From Acidobacteriota bacterium (GTDB lineage: Bacteria; Acidobacteriota; Vicinamibacteria; Vicinamibacterales; UBA2999), in NCBI GenBank assembly GCA_016871195.1, contig VFZN01000006.1, positions 1-64,000 on the forward strand: 64,000 bases of DNA, given 5' to 3'. Below the pieces are notes generated by a model. That model was given only the letters and a program-made list of their open reading frames with translations. It did no database searches and was not told the origin of the DNA. Position 1 is the stretch's first letter. Each line of letters begins with the position of its first letter. Below, one piece after another: positions 41,031 to 51,887 of this stretch. Position numbers and translations under genes: made by a program.

Positions 41031-41855
41031 GTGCCTATTCGTTCATTCAAGCCCACGTCGCCCGCCCGTCGTCAGATGACGGTGCAGACGTTTGATGAAA
41101 TCACGGTCGACCGTCCGTACAAGCCGCTGACCGAACCGGCCAAGGTGTCGGGTGGCCGCAACAACACGGGCGAGCAGACGTCGTGGTGGCGAGGCGGCGG
41201 GCACAAGCGCCTTTACCGCATCATCGACTTCAAGCGCGACAAGCGCGGCATTCCGGCCACTGTGTCGACGATCGAGTACGACCCGAATCGTTCGGCCCGC
41301 ATTGCGCTCGTGACGTATGCCGACGGTGAGAAGCGCTACATCCTGCAGCCGCTGGGCCTGAAGGTCGGCGACACGATTGTGGCGGGCGAGGGCATCGACA
41401 TCCTGCTAGGCAACTGCCTGCCGCTGGGGCAGATTCCCCTGGGCACCATGGTGCACAACGTCGAGCTGAAGCCCGGCAAGGGTGGTCAGCTGGCGCGCAG
41501 CGCCGGGGCGGGTGTGCAGGTGGTGGCCAAGGAAGGCGACTACGTCTCGGTCAAGATGCCGTCGGGAGAAATCCGCAAGATCGCCATGGTCTGCATGGCG
41601 ACCGTGGGCCAGGTGGGCAACCTCGACCACGAGAATGTCACGATCGGCAAGGCCGGCCGCAGCCGCTGGCTTGGCAAGCGCCCGCATGTGCGCGGCGTAG
41701 CCATGAACCCGGTCGACCACCCACTGGGTGGTGGTGAGGGCAAGACCTCGGGCGGTCGTCACCCGGTGACCCCGTGGGGTGTGCCGACCAAGGGTTACAA
41801 GACCCGCACGCGTCGGCCGAGTGATGCGTTCATCGTGCAGCGGCGGCCGAAGTAA
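41031..41855 (+). CDS. rplB: 50S ribosomal protein L2
   Basis: '[12 protein letters not shown]', '[43 protein letters not shown]'. Confidence 0.98.
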   Translation: MPIRSFKPTSPARRQMTVQTFDEITVDRPYKPLTEPAKVSGGRNNTGEQTSWWRGGGHKRLYRIIDFKRDKRGIPATVSTIEYDPNRSARIALVTYADGEKRYILQPLGLKVGDTIVAGEGIDILLGNCLPLGQIPLGTMVHNVELKPGKGGQLARSAGAGVQVVAKEGDYVSVKMPSGEIRKIAMVCMATVGQVGNLDHENVTIGKAGRSRWLGKRPHVRGVAMNPVDHPLGGGEGKTSGGRHPVTPWGVPTKGYKTRTRRPSDAFIVQRRPK

Positions 41856-41885
41856 CGGCGCCCAGCTTGAGAGCAGAGAACTGAT

Positions 41886-42179
41886 ATGAGCCGTTCACTG
41901 AAGAAGGGACCGTTTGTCGACACCCACCTGCTCGAGAAGGTGGAGTCGATGAACAGCGCCAACGAAAAGAAGGTGGTCAAGACCTGGTCACGCCGGTCGA
42001 CTGTGATTCCCGAAATGGTCGGGCACACGCTCGCGGTGCACAACGGACGCAAGTTCGTGCCGGTTTACATCACCGAGAACATGGTGGGGAACAAGCTGGG
42101 TGAGTTCTCTCCCACGCGTGCGTTCAAGGGACATGCGGCCAAGGCCGAGAAGACGGCCTCGCCGGGTGGGAAGGGCTAG
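41886..42179 (+). CDS. rpsS: 30S ribosomal protein S19
   Basis: '[19 protein letters not shown]', '[51 protein letters not shown]'. Confidence 0.98.
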   Translation: MSRSLKKGPFVDTHLLEKVESMNSANEKKVVKTWSRRSTVIPEMVGHTLAVHNGRKFVPVYITENMVGNKLGEFSPTRAFKGHAAKAEKTASPGGKG

Positions 42180-42182
42180 GCC

Positions 42183-42608
42183 ATGGTGCAGGCAGCAGCA
42201 ACCGCGAAGTATGTGCGGACCTCGGCGCAGAAGGCCGGGCTCGTGCTTGATCTCATCCGTGGCAAGGACGTCAACAAGGCCCTGACCGTGCTGCAGTTCA
42301 GCCGCAAGTCGGTGGCACGCGACGTGGCCAAGGTGCTGCGCTCGGCGGTGGCGAATGCGCAGCAGTCGGCGGGATTCGGCGGCGAAGTCGACCGGCTGTA
42401 TGTGTCGAAGTGCCATGCCGACAACGGCCCGTCGATGAAGCGTGTGCGGCCGGCTCCGATGGGCCGGGCGTTCCGGATTATCAAGCGCACCACGCACCTG
42501 ACGGTGCAGGTGACCGAGCGGCCGCAGAAGGTCAAGGCCGTGGGAACTGATGCCCCGACGACCCGGGCATCGCGTACGAAGAAGACTCCGCCCGCGGCGG
42601 CCGAGTAA
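42183..42608 (+). CDS. rplV: 50S ribosomal protein L22
   Basis: '[30 protein letters not shown]', '[28 protein letters not shown]'. Confidence 0.97.
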   Translation: MVQAAATAKYVRTSAQKAGLVLDLIRGKDVNKALTVLQFSRKSVARDVAKVLRSAVANAQQSAGFGGEVDRLYVSKCHADNGPSMKRVRPAPMGRAFRIIKRTTHLTVQVTERPQKVKAVGTDAPTTRASRTKKTPPAAAE

Positions 42609-42621
42609 GAGGGAGATCACA

Positions 42622-43353
42622 GTGGGCCAGAAAGTTCACCCGTACGGGTTCCGGATCGGGTTCAACAAGACCTGGAAGTCACGCTGGTTTGCGGACAAGG
42701 ATTACGCCGACCTGCTGCACGAAGATCTGGCACTGAAGCGCGAACTCAAGCGCCGGTTCCAGCATGCAGGCGTGGCCAAGGTGGAAGTTGAACGCGCGGC
42801 CAACAAGCTGAAGATCGACATTCACACGTCGCGGCCCGGCATCATCATCGGGCGCAAGGGGCAGGAAGTCGACAAGCTCAAGCAGGAGATCCAGAAGCGC
42901 ACAAAGCGCGAGGTGTTCATCAACATCCAGGAAATCCAGAAGCCCGAGCTTGACGCCCAGCTGGTGGGCGAGTCGGTCGCGATGCAGCTTGAAAAGCGCG
43001 TGGCATTCCGCCGGGCGATGCGCAAGGCGGTCGAGTCGGCGCTGCGGTTCGGTGCGCGAGGCATCAAGGTACGCGTGTCGGGTCGCCTGAACGGGGCGGA
43101 AATCGCCCGCTCCGAATGGTATCTGCACGGTCAGCTGCCGCTGCAGACTCTGCGCGCCGACATTGATTACGGCTTTGCTGAAGCCAGCACGACCTACGGC
43201 CAGATTGGCGTCAAGGTGTGGCTCTATATGGGTGAGCGCCTGACGCCGCGCGTGGGGCGTGAGGAGGAGTTCGGCGGCGGTCGTCCCGACCGTGACCGGG
43301 ATCGTGATCGCGATCGGGGGCCGCGGCGTCCTCGACCTGAGGCCCGCGGGTAG
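42622..43353 (+). CDS. rpsC: 30S ribosomal protein S3
   Basis: '[35 protein letters not shown]', KH '[20 protein letters not shown]'; RD-rich C-terminal tail. Confidence 0.97.
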   Translation: MGQKVHPYGFRIGFNKTWKSRWFADKDYADLLHEDLALKRELKRRFQHAGVAKVEVERAANKLKIDIHTSRPGIIIGRKGQEVDKLKQEIQKRTKREVFINIQEIQKPELDAQLVGESVAMQLEKRVAFRRAMRKAVESALRFGARGIKVRVSGRLNGAEIARSEWYLHGQLPLQTLRADIDYGFAEASTTYGQIGVKVWLYMGERLTPRVGREEEFGGGRPDRDRDRDRDRGPRRPRPEARG

Positions 43354-43381
43354 CGGCGGGCGGCATTGAAGGACTGACATC

Positions 43382-43807
43382 ATGTTGATGCCGAAGAAGG
43401 TCAAATACCGCAAGCAGCAGCGCGGTCGGATGTGTGGCAAGGCGTGGCGCGGGTCTGATGTTTCGTTTGGAGACTTCGGGCTGAAGGCGCTGGAGCCCTG
43501 CTGGCTGACCGACCGGCAGATTGAGGCGGCGCGTGTGGCCATGACGCGCTTCATCAAGCGCGGTGGAAAGATTTGGGTTCGGGTGTTCCCCGACAAGCCC
43601 GTCACCAAGAAGCCTCAGGAAACCCGTATGGGTAAGGGCAAGGGTGCCCCTGAGGGATGGGTGGTCGTGGTGCGTCCCGGTCGCATCCTGTTCGAGATGG
43701 AAGGGGTGCCCGAGGCGGATGCCCGGCGCGCCATGGAGCTCGCCTCGGCGAAGCTGCCCATCAAGACCAAGTTTGCGACGCGGTTTGCGCAGGAGAAGGT
43801 GTCATGA
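43382..43807 (+). CDS. rplP: 50S ribosomal protein L16
   Basis: '[37 protein letters not shown]', '[27 protein letters not shown]'. Confidence 0.98.
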   Translation: MLMPKKVKYRKQQRGRMCGKAWRGSDVSFGDFGLKALEPCWLTDRQIEAARVAMTRFIKRGGKIWVRVFPDKPVTKKPQETRMGKGKGAPEGWVVVVRPGRILFEMEGVPEADARRAMELASAKLPIKTKFATRFAQEKVS

Positions 43808-43992
43808 AGGCGGTCGAACTGAGAGACCTCGATGTGGACGGCCTGCAGGTGAAGGCGCAGGAGCTTGACGACCAGCTGTTCCGGATGCGGATTCAGAAGT
43901 CGCTCGGCCAGCTCGAGGCCCCCGGGAAGATGAAGGATGTGCGCCGCGACCTGGCCCGCATCAAGACCATTCTCAGAGAGAAGGCGAAGTAG
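43804..43992 (+). CDS. rpmC: 50S ribosomal protein L29
   Basis: Translation [62 protein letters not shown]; internal to ORF 43657-43992. Confidence 0.95.
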   Translation: MKAVELRDLDVDGLQVKAQELDDQLFRMRIQKSLGQLEAPGKMKDVRRDLARIKTILREKAK

Positions 43993-43994
43993 TC

Positions 43995-44249
43995 ATGGCG
44001 GCGAAGGCAGAACTGCAGGGTGTGGTCGTCAGCGACAAGATGCAGAAGAGCGTCGTGGTCGCGGTCGAGCGCCGGGTGCAGCACCCGGTATACGGAAAGA
44101 CCCAGAAGCGGACCAGCCGGTTCGTGGCGCACAACGAGGGTGAGACGGCCCGCTTGGGTGACCGGGTGGCCATCACCGAAACGCGACCGATGAGCGCCCG
44201 CAAGCGCTGGACGGTGACGCGCGTCATCGAGCGCGCGGCGCAGGTGTAG
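43995..44249 (+). CDS. rpsQ: 30S ribosomal protein S17
   Basis: '[42 protein letters not shown]'. Confidence 0.97.
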   Translation: MAAKAELQGVVVSDKMQKSVVVAVERRVQHPVYGKTQKRTSRFVAHNEGETARLGDRVAITETRPMSARKRWTVTRVIERAAQV

Positions 44250-44262
44250 GAGGAGGCGACCC

Positions 44263-44631
44263 ATGATCCAGATGCGATCGATTCTTGATGTCGCCGACAA
44301 TTCGGGGGCGCGGAAGATTTCCGTGATCAACCCCATCGGCGGCTCGACCGGGCGCTATGCCTATCTGGGCGACATCATCACGGCCAACGTGAAGGAAGCC
44401 TCGCCCGAGTCGAACGTGAAGAAGGGCCAGGTCGTGAAGGCCGTGGTGGTGCGAGTGCGCAAGGAGCAGCGCCGAAAGGACGGCAGCTACATCCGGTTCG
44501 ACCGCAATGCCGCCGTGCTGATTAACGACCAGGGCGACCCGATTGGCACGCGTGTGTTTGGCCCGGTGGCGCGTGAACTGCGCGAACGCCGCTTCATGAA
44601 AATCATTTCCCTGGCGCCCGAGGTGCTGTAG
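44263..44631 (+). CDS. rplN: 50S ribosomal protein L14
   Basis: '[27 protein letters not shown]', '[28 protein letters not shown]'. Confidence 0.98.
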   Translation: MIQMRSILDVADNSGARKISVINPIGGSTGRYAYLGDIITANVKEASPESNVKKGQVVKAVVVRVRKEQRRKDGSYIRFDRNAAVLINDQGDPIGTRVFGPVARELRERRFMKIISLAPEVL

Positions 44632-44633
44632 TC

Positions 44634-44960
44634 ATGCCGTCGATGAGCATTCGGAAGAACGATCAGGTGGCGGTGCGGGCCGGCAAGGATCGCGGCAAGC
44701 AGGGCCGCGTGCTGACCGTGCTGGCCGACAAGAACCGGGTGGTGGTGGAGGGCGTGAACATCATCAAGCGCCACACCAAGCCGAACCCGACGAAGAACAT
44801 CAAGGGCGGCATTGTCGAGCGCGAGGCGCCGATTCATGCCAGCAATGTGATGCTGGTCGACCCGGAGACGGGAAAGCCGACCCGTATCGGGCACACGACC
44901 CTGGCTGATGGCCGTCGGGTGCGGATTGGCCGCAAGAGCGGCGCGCAGGTGGACAAATGA
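44634..44960 (+). CDS. rplX: 50S ribosomal protein L24
   Basis: '[46 protein letters not shown]'; start may be ATG 44643. Confidence 0.96.
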   Translation: MPSMSIRKNDQVAVRAGKDRGKQGRVLTVLADKNRVVVEGVNIIKRHTKPNPTKNIKGGIVEREAPIHASNVMLVDPETGKPTRIGHTTLADGRRVRIGRKSGAQVDK

Positions 44961-45511
44961 ACTCGAAGCTGACGCGGTTGCGCGCGAAGTATGAGCAGGA
45001 AGTCGTGCCCGGCCTCACGAAGGAGTTCGGCTACACGAACGTGATGGCCGTGCCCAAGGTCACCAAGGTAGTGATCAACATGGGCCTCGGCGACGCGACG
45101 CAGAACGCCAAAGTGGTTGATGTCGGCGCCGACGAGCTGGGCAAGATTACCGGCCAGAAGGCCGCCGTGCGCCGGGCCAAGAAGTCGATTGCGCAGTTCA
45201 AGGTGCGTCAGGGCATGCCCATTGGCGCGATGGTGACGCTGCGCGGCGAGCGGATGTATGAGTTCCTCGACCGGCTGTTCAGCATTGCGCTACCGCGCGT
45301 ACGCGACTTCCGCGGCGTCTCGTCGCGCGGGTTCGACGGACGCGGCAACTACACGCTCGGGCTACGTGACCAGCTTATCTTCACCGAAATCGACTACTTG
45401 AAGGTCGACAAGGCGCGCGGGATGAACCTGTGCGTGGTGACCACGGCCCGCACCGATGCGGAGGCCCGCAAGCTGTTGCAGCTGCTGGGCATGCCGTTCC
45501 GACAGAACTAA
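44957..45511 (+). CDS. rplE: 50S ribosomal protein L5
   Basis: '[21 protein letters not shown]', '[44 protein letters not shown]'. Confidence 0.98.
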   Translation: MNSKLTRLRAKYEQEVVPGLTKEFGYTNVMAVPKVTKVVINMGLGDATQNAKVVDVGADELGKITGQKAAVRRAKKSIAQFKVRQGMPIGAMVTLRGERMYEFLDRLFSIALPRVRDFRGVSSRGFDGRGNYTLGLRDQLIFTEIDYLKVDKARGMNLCVVTTARTDAEARKLLQLLGMPFRQN

Positions 45512-45526
45512 GAGAGGACAATCGCA

Positions 45527-45712
45527 GTGGCCACCAAAGCGAAGAAGGCGCGCGAAGCAAAGACGCTGAAGTTTGAGGTCCGCCACCGGAACCGATGCCG
45601 CCGATGCGGCCGGTCACGGGCGTATCTGCGGAAGTTCGGGATGTGCCGTCTGTGTTTCCGTGAGCTGGCGCTCACGGGCGACGTAGCCGGCGTGACGAAG
45701 AGTAGCTGGTAA
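45527..45712 (+). CDS. rpsN: 30S ribosomal protein S14 (zinc-binding type Z)
   Basis: '[43 protein letters not shown]'; GTG start. Confidence 0.97.
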   Translation: MATKAKKAREAKTLKFEVRHRNRCRRCGRSRAYLRKFGMCRLCFRELALTGDVAGVTKSSW

Positions 45713-45783
45713 GCCCCCTGGGACCCGGGCGGTGCGCCGCCCTGCGCCGGGGACTGTTGAACTGCTGAAGAGCCGAGAGAGTC

Positions 45784-46197
45784 ATGACTGATCCGATTGC
45801 CGATATGCTGACGCGCATCCGCAACGCCGTGCATGCGAGGCATGCCCGAGTCGAGTTGCCCGCGTCGACGCTGAAGACCGAAATCGCGAAGATCCTGCAG
45901 GACGAGGGCTACATTGCCGGCTACAAGCTGGTCGAGACCCCGTCCGAGCGGCCTGGCAAGGCCCCGCGTCACGTGATGCGCGTGTTCCTCAAATATGGTC
46001 CCGGAGGCGAGCGGGTCATTTCTGGCCTCGAGCGGGTCAGCCGTCCCGGACGCCGTGTCTATGCCGGCCACGACGGCGTGCCGTCGGTGCTGGGTGGGCT
46101 GGGAGTCAACATCCTGACCACCTCCCGGGGTGTGATGACGGGGCGCGCCGCCAGGAAAGCCGGAATCGGCGGCGAAATCCTCTGCAACGTTTGGTAA
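45784..46197 (+). CDS. rpsH: 30S ribosomal protein S8
   Basis: 'MTDPIADMLTRIRNAVHARHARVELPASTLKTEIAKIL', 'GLGVNILTTSRGVMTGRAARKAGIGGEILCNVW'. Confidence 0.98.
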   Translation: MTDPIADMLTRIRNAVHARHARVELPASTLKTEIAKILQDEGYIAGYKLVETPSERPGKAPRHVMRVFLKYGPGGERVISGLERVSRPGRRVYAGHDGVPSVLGGLGVNILTTSRGVMTGRAARKAGIGGEILCNVW

Positions 46198-46201
46198 CGC
46201 C

Positions 46202-46738
46202 ATGTCGAGAATTGGAAAGAAGCCCATCGCGATCCCGAAGGGGGTCACCGTCAAGGTTGACGGCAATGCCGTCGAAATCAAAGGCCCCAAGGGGCAGATG
46301 CGCCAGGCCCTGCCGCCGGGCGTGACTGCGGTGGTGGAGGACGGCCAGCTGCTGACACGCAAGGCCGGCGACGACCGCGCCCTCGACAAGTTCCACGGCC
46401 TGGCCCGCAGTCTGGTCAACAACGCCGTGCTCGGCGTGACCGACGGCTGGAAGCGCGAGCTCGACATCGTCGGTGTCGGGTATCGCGCCGAGCTCAAGGG
46501 GCAGCAGATGACGCTGGCCCTGGGCTATTCACATCCGGTGGTATTCGACGTGCCCAAGGGCATCGAGATTGCCGTCGACAAGCAGACCCACATCACCGTG
46601 ACGGGCGTCGACCGTCAGCTTGTGGGGCAGGTGGCCGCCAACCTGCGCAGCCTGCGCAAGCCCGACCCGTACCAGCAGAAGGGTGTGCGGTACACGGGCG
46701 AAGTGCTGAAGAAGAAGGCCGGAAAGACCGGAGCGTAG
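46202..46738 (+). CDS. rplF: 50S ribosomal protein L6
   Basis: '[32 protein letters not shown]', '[28 protein letters not shown]'. Confidence 0.98.
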   Translation: MSRIGKKPIAIPKGVTVKVDGNAVEIKGPKGQMRQALPPGVTAVVEDGQLLTRKAGDDRALDKFHGLARSLVNNAVLGVTDGWKRELDIVGVGYRAELKGQQMTLALGYSHPVVFDVPKGIEIAVDKQTHITVTGVDRQLVGQVAANLRSLRKPDPYQQKGVRYTGEVLKKKAGKTGA

Positions 46739-46740
46739 CG

Positions 46741-47115
46741 ATGAGGATTCTGACGAAGGAAGACCGGCGCGACCGGATCAAGTTCCGTATCCGCAAGCGC
46801 CTCAGTGGTACGGCGGAGCAGCCCCGCCTGACGGTATTCCGCAGCGGTGCGCACATGTATGCCCAGGTCACCAACGATGAGACCGGGCATACGCTGGCGG
46901 CGGCATCGAGCGTTGAGCCGGCGATGAAGGCGGCGATGGGTGAAGGAGCCCGTGGTGGCAACCAGAAGGGGGCCGCGGCCGTGGGCAAGGCCATTGCCGA
47001 GCGCCTGAAGGAGCAGGGCATCACACGCGTGGTGTTCGACCGCAACGGATTCCTGTATCACGGTCGCGTGCGCGCCGTGGCCGAGGCCGCCCGCGAGGCC
47101 GGCCTCCAGTTCTGA
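46741..47115 (+). CDS. rplR: 50S ribosomal protein L18
   Basis: '[35 protein letters not shown]', '[28 protein letters not shown]'. Confidence 0.97.
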   Translation: MRILTKEDRRDRIKFRIRKRLSGTAEQPRLTVFRSGAHMYAQVTNDETGHTLAAASSVEPAMKAAMGEGARGGNQKGAAAVGKAIAERLKEQGITRVVFDRNGFLYHGRVRAVAEAAREAGLQF

Positions 47116-47121
47116 AGGTGC

Positions 47122-47643
47122 ATGATGCCGACACGCGAGAAAATTGATCCGTCGCAGATGGAAATGAAGGACACCGTGGTGGCGATCAACCGCGTCACCA
47201 AGGTGGTCAAGGGGGGCAAGAACCTGAGTTTCAGTGCGCTGGTGGTCGTCGGTGACGGCCACGGGGTGGTGGGCTACGGGGTGGGCAAGGCCAAGGAAGT
47301 GCCCTCGGCCATCAAGAAGGGCATCGAGGCGGCCAAGAAAAACCTCATCCGCGTGCCCCTGCAGGGGACGACGGTACCGCATCCGGTGGTGGGGCGCTAC
47401 GGGGCGGGCCGGGTGCTGCTGAAGCCGGCCCCGGAAGGCACCGGTATCATCGCCGGTGGTGCCGTGCGCGCCGTCGTCGAATCGGCTGGCGTGTCGAACG
47501 TGCTGACCAAGTCGCTGGGCACGGCCAATCCGCACAATGTGGTGCGGGCGGCCTTCACCGCGCTGGAGCAGTTGAAAGATCCCGGGATGGTCGCCCGGCT
47601 CCGCGGCAAGGATGTCGAGGAGCTGCGGGCCGCCCGTTCGTAG
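47122..47643 (+). CDS. rpsE: 30S ribosomal protein S5
   Basis: '[62 protein letters not shown]'. Confidence 0.98.
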   Translation: MMPTREKIDPSQMEMKDTVVAINRVTKVVKGGKNLSFSALVVVGDGHGVVGYGVGKAKEVPSAIKKGIEAAKKNLIRVPLQGTTVPHPVVGRYGAGRVLLKPAPEGTGIIAGGAVRAVVESAGVSNVLTKSLGTANPHNVVRAAFTALEQLKDPGMVARLRGKDVEELRAARS

Positions 47644-47653
47644 GACGCAGACC

Positions 47654-47848
47654 ATGGCGAAGGCAACCTCGACGAAGATGCTCAAGATTACGCTGCTGCG
47701 CAGCCCCATTGGGTTCAACCGGACCCAGGCGGCGACGGTGCAGGGCATGGGCCTGCGGAAGATCCGCCATACGGTGGAACTGGCGGATACGCCTGAAACC
47801 CGCGGCATGATTCACAAGGTGCGCCACCTGGTGCAGGTGGTGGAGTAG
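47654..47848 (+). CDS. rpmD: 50S ribosomal protein L30
   Basis: '[54 protein letters not shown]'. Confidence 0.95.
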   Translation: MAKATSTKMLKITLLRSPIGFNRTQAATVQGMGLRKIRHTVELADTPETRGMIHKVRHLVQVVE

Positions 47849-47852
47849 GCGC

Positions 47853-48305
47853 ATGAGTCTCAATAATCTGAAGCCGGCCCCCGGGTCGAAGTTCAACCGG
47901 AAGCGCGTTGGCCGTGGCCCCGGATCGGGCAACGGCAAGACCGCGGGTCGTGGCAACAAGGGCGCACAGTCGCGCTCGGGCTACTCGTACAAGCGCGGCT
48001 TTGAAGGCGGCCAGATGCCGCTGCATCGCCGCGTGCCGAAGCGCGGGTTCAACAACACCGACTTCCGGATGGAGTACGCGGTCGTCAACCTCGACCAGCT
48101 CGAGAAGGCGTTTGAGGCCGGGGCCACCGTGACGCCGGAGTCGCTGCGTGCCGCGGGGCTGGTGCGTGACCGGCAGTCCCGCATCAAGCTGCTGGGCCGT
48201 GGTGCCCTCAGCAAGGCCCTGACCGTGCAGGTCCACAAGTTCAGCGGCACGGCCGCCGAGAAAATTGCGGCCGCTGGTGGCCGCGCCGACGCACTCAGCC
48301 ACTGA
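47853..48305 (+). CDS. rplO: 50S ribosomal protein L15
   Basis: '[66 protein letters not shown]'. Confidence 0.98.
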   Translation: MSLNNLKPAPGSKFNRKRVGRGPGSGNGKTAGRGNKGAQSRSGYSYKRGFEGGQMPLHRRVPKRGFNNTDFRMEYAVVNLDQLEKAFEAGATVTPESLRAAGLVRDRQSRIKLLGRGALSKALTVQVHKFSGTAAEKIAAAGGRADALSH

Positions 48306-48319
48306 TTGAGGCGACGCCT

Positions 48320-49708
48320 GTGTTCGAGAGCCTGAGAAACCTGTTCGCTGTCGCCGACCTGCGGAACCGCGTGCTCTTTACGCTGGGACTGCTGGCGGTG
48401 TATCGGGTGGGCAACCATATCCCGACCCCGGGTGTGAACCCGGAGGCCCTGGCCATTTTGGCGCAGCAGGCGCAGAACACCATGTTCGGCCTCTACGACA
48501 TGTTCACGGGGGGCAGCCTGTCGCGCATCACGATCTTCGCGCTGGGCGTCATGCCGTACATCAGCTCGTCGATCATCCTGCAGCTGCTGACGGTGGTCTG
48601 GCCGTATCTTGAGCGGCTGTCGAAGGAAGGCGAGCTGGGCCGACGCAAGATCACCCAGTACACGCGCTATCTCACGCTGGTGCTGGCGGCCGTGCAGGCC
48701 CTCGGCATCGCCGTCTGGCTCGAGCGCAACACCGACATCCCCGGCGGCCTTCCGCTGGTGTATGACCCGGGATGGGGCTTTCGTCTGGGCGCGATGATTA
48801 CGCTGACGACCGGCACTATGTTCATCATGTGGCTGGGCGAGCAGATCACCGAACGCGGCATCGGAAACGGGATGTCGCTCATCATCTTCTCGGGCATCGT
48901 CGTCAACCTGCCCCGGGCCGTCTTCGCGACCTTCGATCAGATGCGCACGGGCCAGATCAGCCTGCTGGTGCTGGCGCTGCTGGCGGTCGTGATGGTGGGG
49001 GTTATTGCCGCGATCATCATGGTCGAGCGCGGTCACCGGCGCATCGTGGTGCAGTATGCCAAGCGGGTGGTGGGACGCCGGCAGTATGGCGGCTCATCGA
49101 CGCACATTCCCCTCAAGGTCAACACCGGGGGCGTGATTCCGGTCATCTTTGCCAGTTCGATTCTGACCTTCCCCAGCACACTCGTCGGAATGATGCAGGC
49201 GGGCGGGTGGGCCGAGTCGTTCGTGCGGCAGATTCAGTACGGCATGCCGCTGTACAACCTGCTTTACATTGTCCTGATCGTGTTTTTTGCCTACTTCTAT
49301 ACGGCCATCATCTTCAATCCGGATGATGTCGCCGAGAATATGCGGAAGTATGGCGGGTTCGTCCCCGGGGTGCGCCCCGGCAAGCGAACGGCCGAGTATA
49401 TTGACGCGATTCTGGCAAAGATCACGCTGGTGGGGGCGGTCTATCTGGCGCTGGTGGCGATTCTGCCCGAGTTTCTGCTGACCGGCTTCAAGGTGGCCCC
49501 GGTTCCGTTCATCGGTGAGTCGCTGGATGCCATTCTGCCCCGGTGGATTACCCAGGGCCTCAATGTGCCATTCTTCTTCGGGGGCACCTCGCTGCTCATC
49601 GTGGTGGGCGTGGCGATGGATACAGTGAATCAGGTCGAGTCGCAGCTCATCATGCGCAACTACGACGGGTTCATGAAGAAGACACGGATTCGCGGCCGAC
49701 GCGGGTGA
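48320..49708 (+). CDS. secY: Preprotein translocase subunit SecY
   Basis: 'TLGLLAVYRVGNHIPTPGVN', 'NTGGVIPVIFASSILTFPSTL', 'GGTSLLIVVGVAMDTVNQVESQLIMRNYDGFMKK'. Confidence 0.98.
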   Translation: MFESLRNLFAVADLRNRVLFTLGLLAVYRVGNHIPTPGVNPEALAILAQQAQNTMFGLYDMFTGGSLSRITIFALGVMPYISSSIILQLLTVVWPYLERLSKEGELGRRKITQYTRYLTLVLAAVQALGIAVWLERNTDIPGGLPLVYDPGWGFRLGAMITLTTGTMFIMWLGEQITERGIGNGMSLIIFSGIVVNLPRAVFATFDQMRTGQISLLVLALLAVVMVGVIAAIIMVERGHRRIVVQYAKRVVGRRQYGGSSTHIPLKVNTGGVIPVIFASSILTFPSTLVGMMQAGGWAESFVRQIQYGMPLYNLLYIVLIVFFAYFYTAIIFNPDDVAENMRKYGGFVPGVRPGKRTAEYIDAILAKITLVGAVYLALVAILPEFLLTGFKVAPVPFIGESLDAILPRWITQGLNVPFFFGGTSLLIVVGVAMDTVNQVESQLIMRNYDGFMKKTRIRGRRG

Positions 49709-49711
49709 GCC

Positions 49712-50401
49712 GTGGCGCTGAACGTAATCATGCTGGGACCCCCGGGTGCCGGCAAGGGGACGCAGGCTGAGGTGTTTGCGCGGGAGTTCGGGCTCCCGAA
49801 GATTTCGACGGGCGATATCCTCCGCGAGGAAATGCAGAGCGGAAGTGAGCTCGGGCGGGCCGTCAAGGCGGTGATGAACCGTGGGGAACTGGTCAGCGAC
49901 CAGCTCATCATAGGCATCGTCCGCGAGCGGCTGGCGAGGCCAGATGCGGCATCGGGTTTTGTGCTTGATGGCTTTCCGCGAACGGTGGGACAGGCCGAGG
50001 CGCTCGACGGACTGATGGAGGCACGCGATCCCCTCATCGTCGTCGAGATGCAGGTGGCGGATGAAGAGATTGTCCGGCGGGTCAAGTCGCGCCGGGTGTG
50101 CAGTGTGTGCGGGGCGAGCGTGTCGGCCTTTGGCAGCAAGCCCCTGGCGGTGAAGCGGTGTCAGCACTGTGGCGGGGCCCTGGTCACGCGCGCGGACGAC
50201 ACCGAGACGGTGGTGCGGGAGCGGTTGAAGGTCTACTGGCGCGAGACGCGCCCGATGATCGAGTATTACCGCGACCGCCCGACGTTTCGCCGGCTCAACG
50301 GCGCGCAGGCGCCTGAGGCGGTGCGCAGTGAACTGGAGGCCGCAATTTTTGCGGTGGCCGGGCGGCTGCAACTGGTAGTACCTCCCCGGAGGCCGGCATG
50401 A
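49712..50401 (+). CDS. adk: Adenylate kinase
   Basis: 'VIMLGPPGAGKGTQAEVFAREFGLPKISTGDILREE', 'FVLDGFPRTVGQAEALD'. Confidence 0.97.
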   Translation: MALNVIMLGPPGAGKGTQAEVFAREFGLPKISTGDILREEMQSGSELGRAVKAVMNRGELVSDQLIIGIVRERLARPDAASGFVLDGFPRTVGQAEALDGLMEARDPLIVVEMQVADEEIVRRVKSRRVCSVCGASVSAFGSKPLAVKRCQHCGGALVTRADDTETVVRERLKVYWRETRPMIEYYRDRPTFRRLNGAQAPEAVRSELEAAIFAVAGRLQLVVPPRRPA

Positions 50402-51156
50402 TTGTCTGCCGGTCGGCCGAGGAGATTGACAAGCTGGCACGGGTCAATGCGCTGGTGGCGCAGGTGCTGGCGGAGCTGATGCGGGTGGTCGAGCCTGGAG
50501 TGTCAACTCTGGACCTCGACCAGTTGGCGGAACGTCGGTTGCGGGAGGCAGGTGCGCTCCCGGCGTTCAAGGGGTATCACGGATATCCCGCCACGATCTG
50601 CGCATCGGTCAACGAGCAGGTGGTGCACGGCATTCCGAATGCCCGCCTGCTCACGAGCGGCGACATCGTGTCGGTGGACATGGGTGCCAAGCTCGACGGG
50701 TTTTTTGGCGACTCGGCCGTGACCGTTCCCGTGGGAATCGTCACCGCTCAGGCGCAGCGGTTGCTGGACGTGACCAGTGCCTCGCTCGACCGGGCGCTGT
50801 CAGCGGTGACGCCGGGCAACCGGGTGCAGGACATCGGCGCGGCGGTGCAGCAGCACGTGGAGGCACAGGGGTTTTCGGTGGTGCGCGAGTTTGTGGGGCA
50901 CGGGATCGGCACGGCACTTCACGAGGAGCCGCAGATTCCGAATTACGGCACGCCCGGACGAGGGGCGCGTCTGGCCGAAGGGATGGTGCTGGCGATTGAG
51001 CCGATGGTCAATGCGGGCAAGCCCGCCGTGAAGGTGCTCAGCGACGGCTGGACGGCGGTGACGAAGGACGGTAGCCTGTCGGCGCACTTCGAGCACACGG
51101 TGGTGGTCACGGCTGAGGGGTGTCGGATTCTGACGCTGCGGCCGGCTGGGGCCTGA
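50398..51156 (+). CDS. map: Methionine aminopeptidase type I
   Basis: 'GYPATICASVNEQVVHGIPN', 'DIVSVDMGAKLDGFFGDSAVT', 'EFVGHGIGTALHEEPQIPNYG'. Confidence 0.97.
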   Translation: MIVCRSAEEIDKLARVNALVAQVLAELMRVVEPGVSTLDLDQLAERRLREAGALPAFKGYHGYPATICASVNEQVVHGIPNARLLTSGDIVSVDMGAKLDGFFGDSAVTVPVGIVTAQAQRLLDVTSASLDRALSAVTPGNRVQDIGAAVQQHVEAQGFSVVREFVGHGIGTALHEEPQIPNYGTPGRGARLAEGMVLAIEPMVNAGKPAVKVLSDGWTAVTKDGSLSAHFEHTVVVTAEGCRILTLRPAGA

Positions 51157-51165
51157 CAGGCGCGG

Positions 51166-51372
51166 ATGGGGGCAGAGACTGTGGCGGTCGTGACGGCCCT
51201 GCTGCCAAACGAGCTGGTGCAGGTGGCGGTGGAAGGTGAGACGCATCGGGTGGTGGCACATCATGCCGACCCGGTGCGACGAAATTATGTGCGGCTGGTC
51301 GTCGGCGACCGTGTGCGCGTGGCACTGATGCCCCGCGACCAGGGGCGCGGGCGGATCCTGGAGAGGCTGTAG
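51166..51372 (+). CDS. infA: Divergent translation initiation factor IF-1-like protein
   Basis: 68 aa; '[59 protein letters not shown]' aligns with the IF-1 OB-fold; map-infA-rpmJ position. Confidence 0.8.
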   Translation: MGAETVAVVTALLPNELVQVAVEGETHRVVAHHADPVRRNYVRLVVGDRVRVALMPRDQGRGRILERL

Positions 51373-51384
51373 AGGAACCAAGCG

Positions 51385-51498
51385 ATGAAGGTACGAGCAT
51401 CAGTCAGGAAGATCTGCGACAAGTGCAAGGTCGTCCGCCGCCGCGGGGTGGTGCGGGTGGTTTGCACGAACCAGAAGCACAAGCAGCGGCAAGGATAA
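51385..51498 (+). CDS. rpmJ: 50S ribosomal protein L36
   Basis: Translation [37 protein letters not shown]; too short for the ORF track. Confidence 0.97.
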   Translation: MKVRASVRKICDKCKVVRRRGVVRVVCTNQKHKQRQG

Positions 51499-51509
51499 GG
51501 CGAGGACCT

Positions 51510-51884
51510 ATGGCACGTATTTCAGGTGTCGATCTTCCGCGGACCAAGCGGGTGGAGATCGGGCTCACGTATATCTTCGGGATTGGGCGTCATCGCTCGA
51601 ACCTGATTCTTGAGGCAGCGGGCGTCAGCGGTGACGTGCGCGTCAAGGACCTCACCGACGACGACGTCCGGAAGATTACCCGGGTGATTGAAGAGCAGGG
51701 TGGGGTGGAAGGCGATCTCCGGAAGGAGATTTCGATGAACATCAAGCGGCTCATCGAAATCGGCAGTTTCCGCGGCAGCCGACATCGCCGCAGCCTGCCG
51801 GCCCGGGGGCAGCGCACGCGCACCAATGCGCGCACACGCAAGGGGCCGCGCAAGGGTGCAGTGGCCAAGAAGAAGACGGTGTAA
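51510..51884 (+). CDS. rpsM: 30S ribosomal protein S13
   Basis: '[34 protein letters not shown]', '[32 protein letters not shown]'. Confidence 0.98.
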   Translation: MARISGVDLPRTKRVEIGLTYIFGIGRHRSNLILEAAGVSGDVRVKDLTDDDVRKITRVIEEQGGVEGDLRKEISMNIKRLIEIGSFRGSRHRRSLPARGQRTRTNARTRKGPRKGAVAKKKTV

Positions 51885-51887
51885 GCC

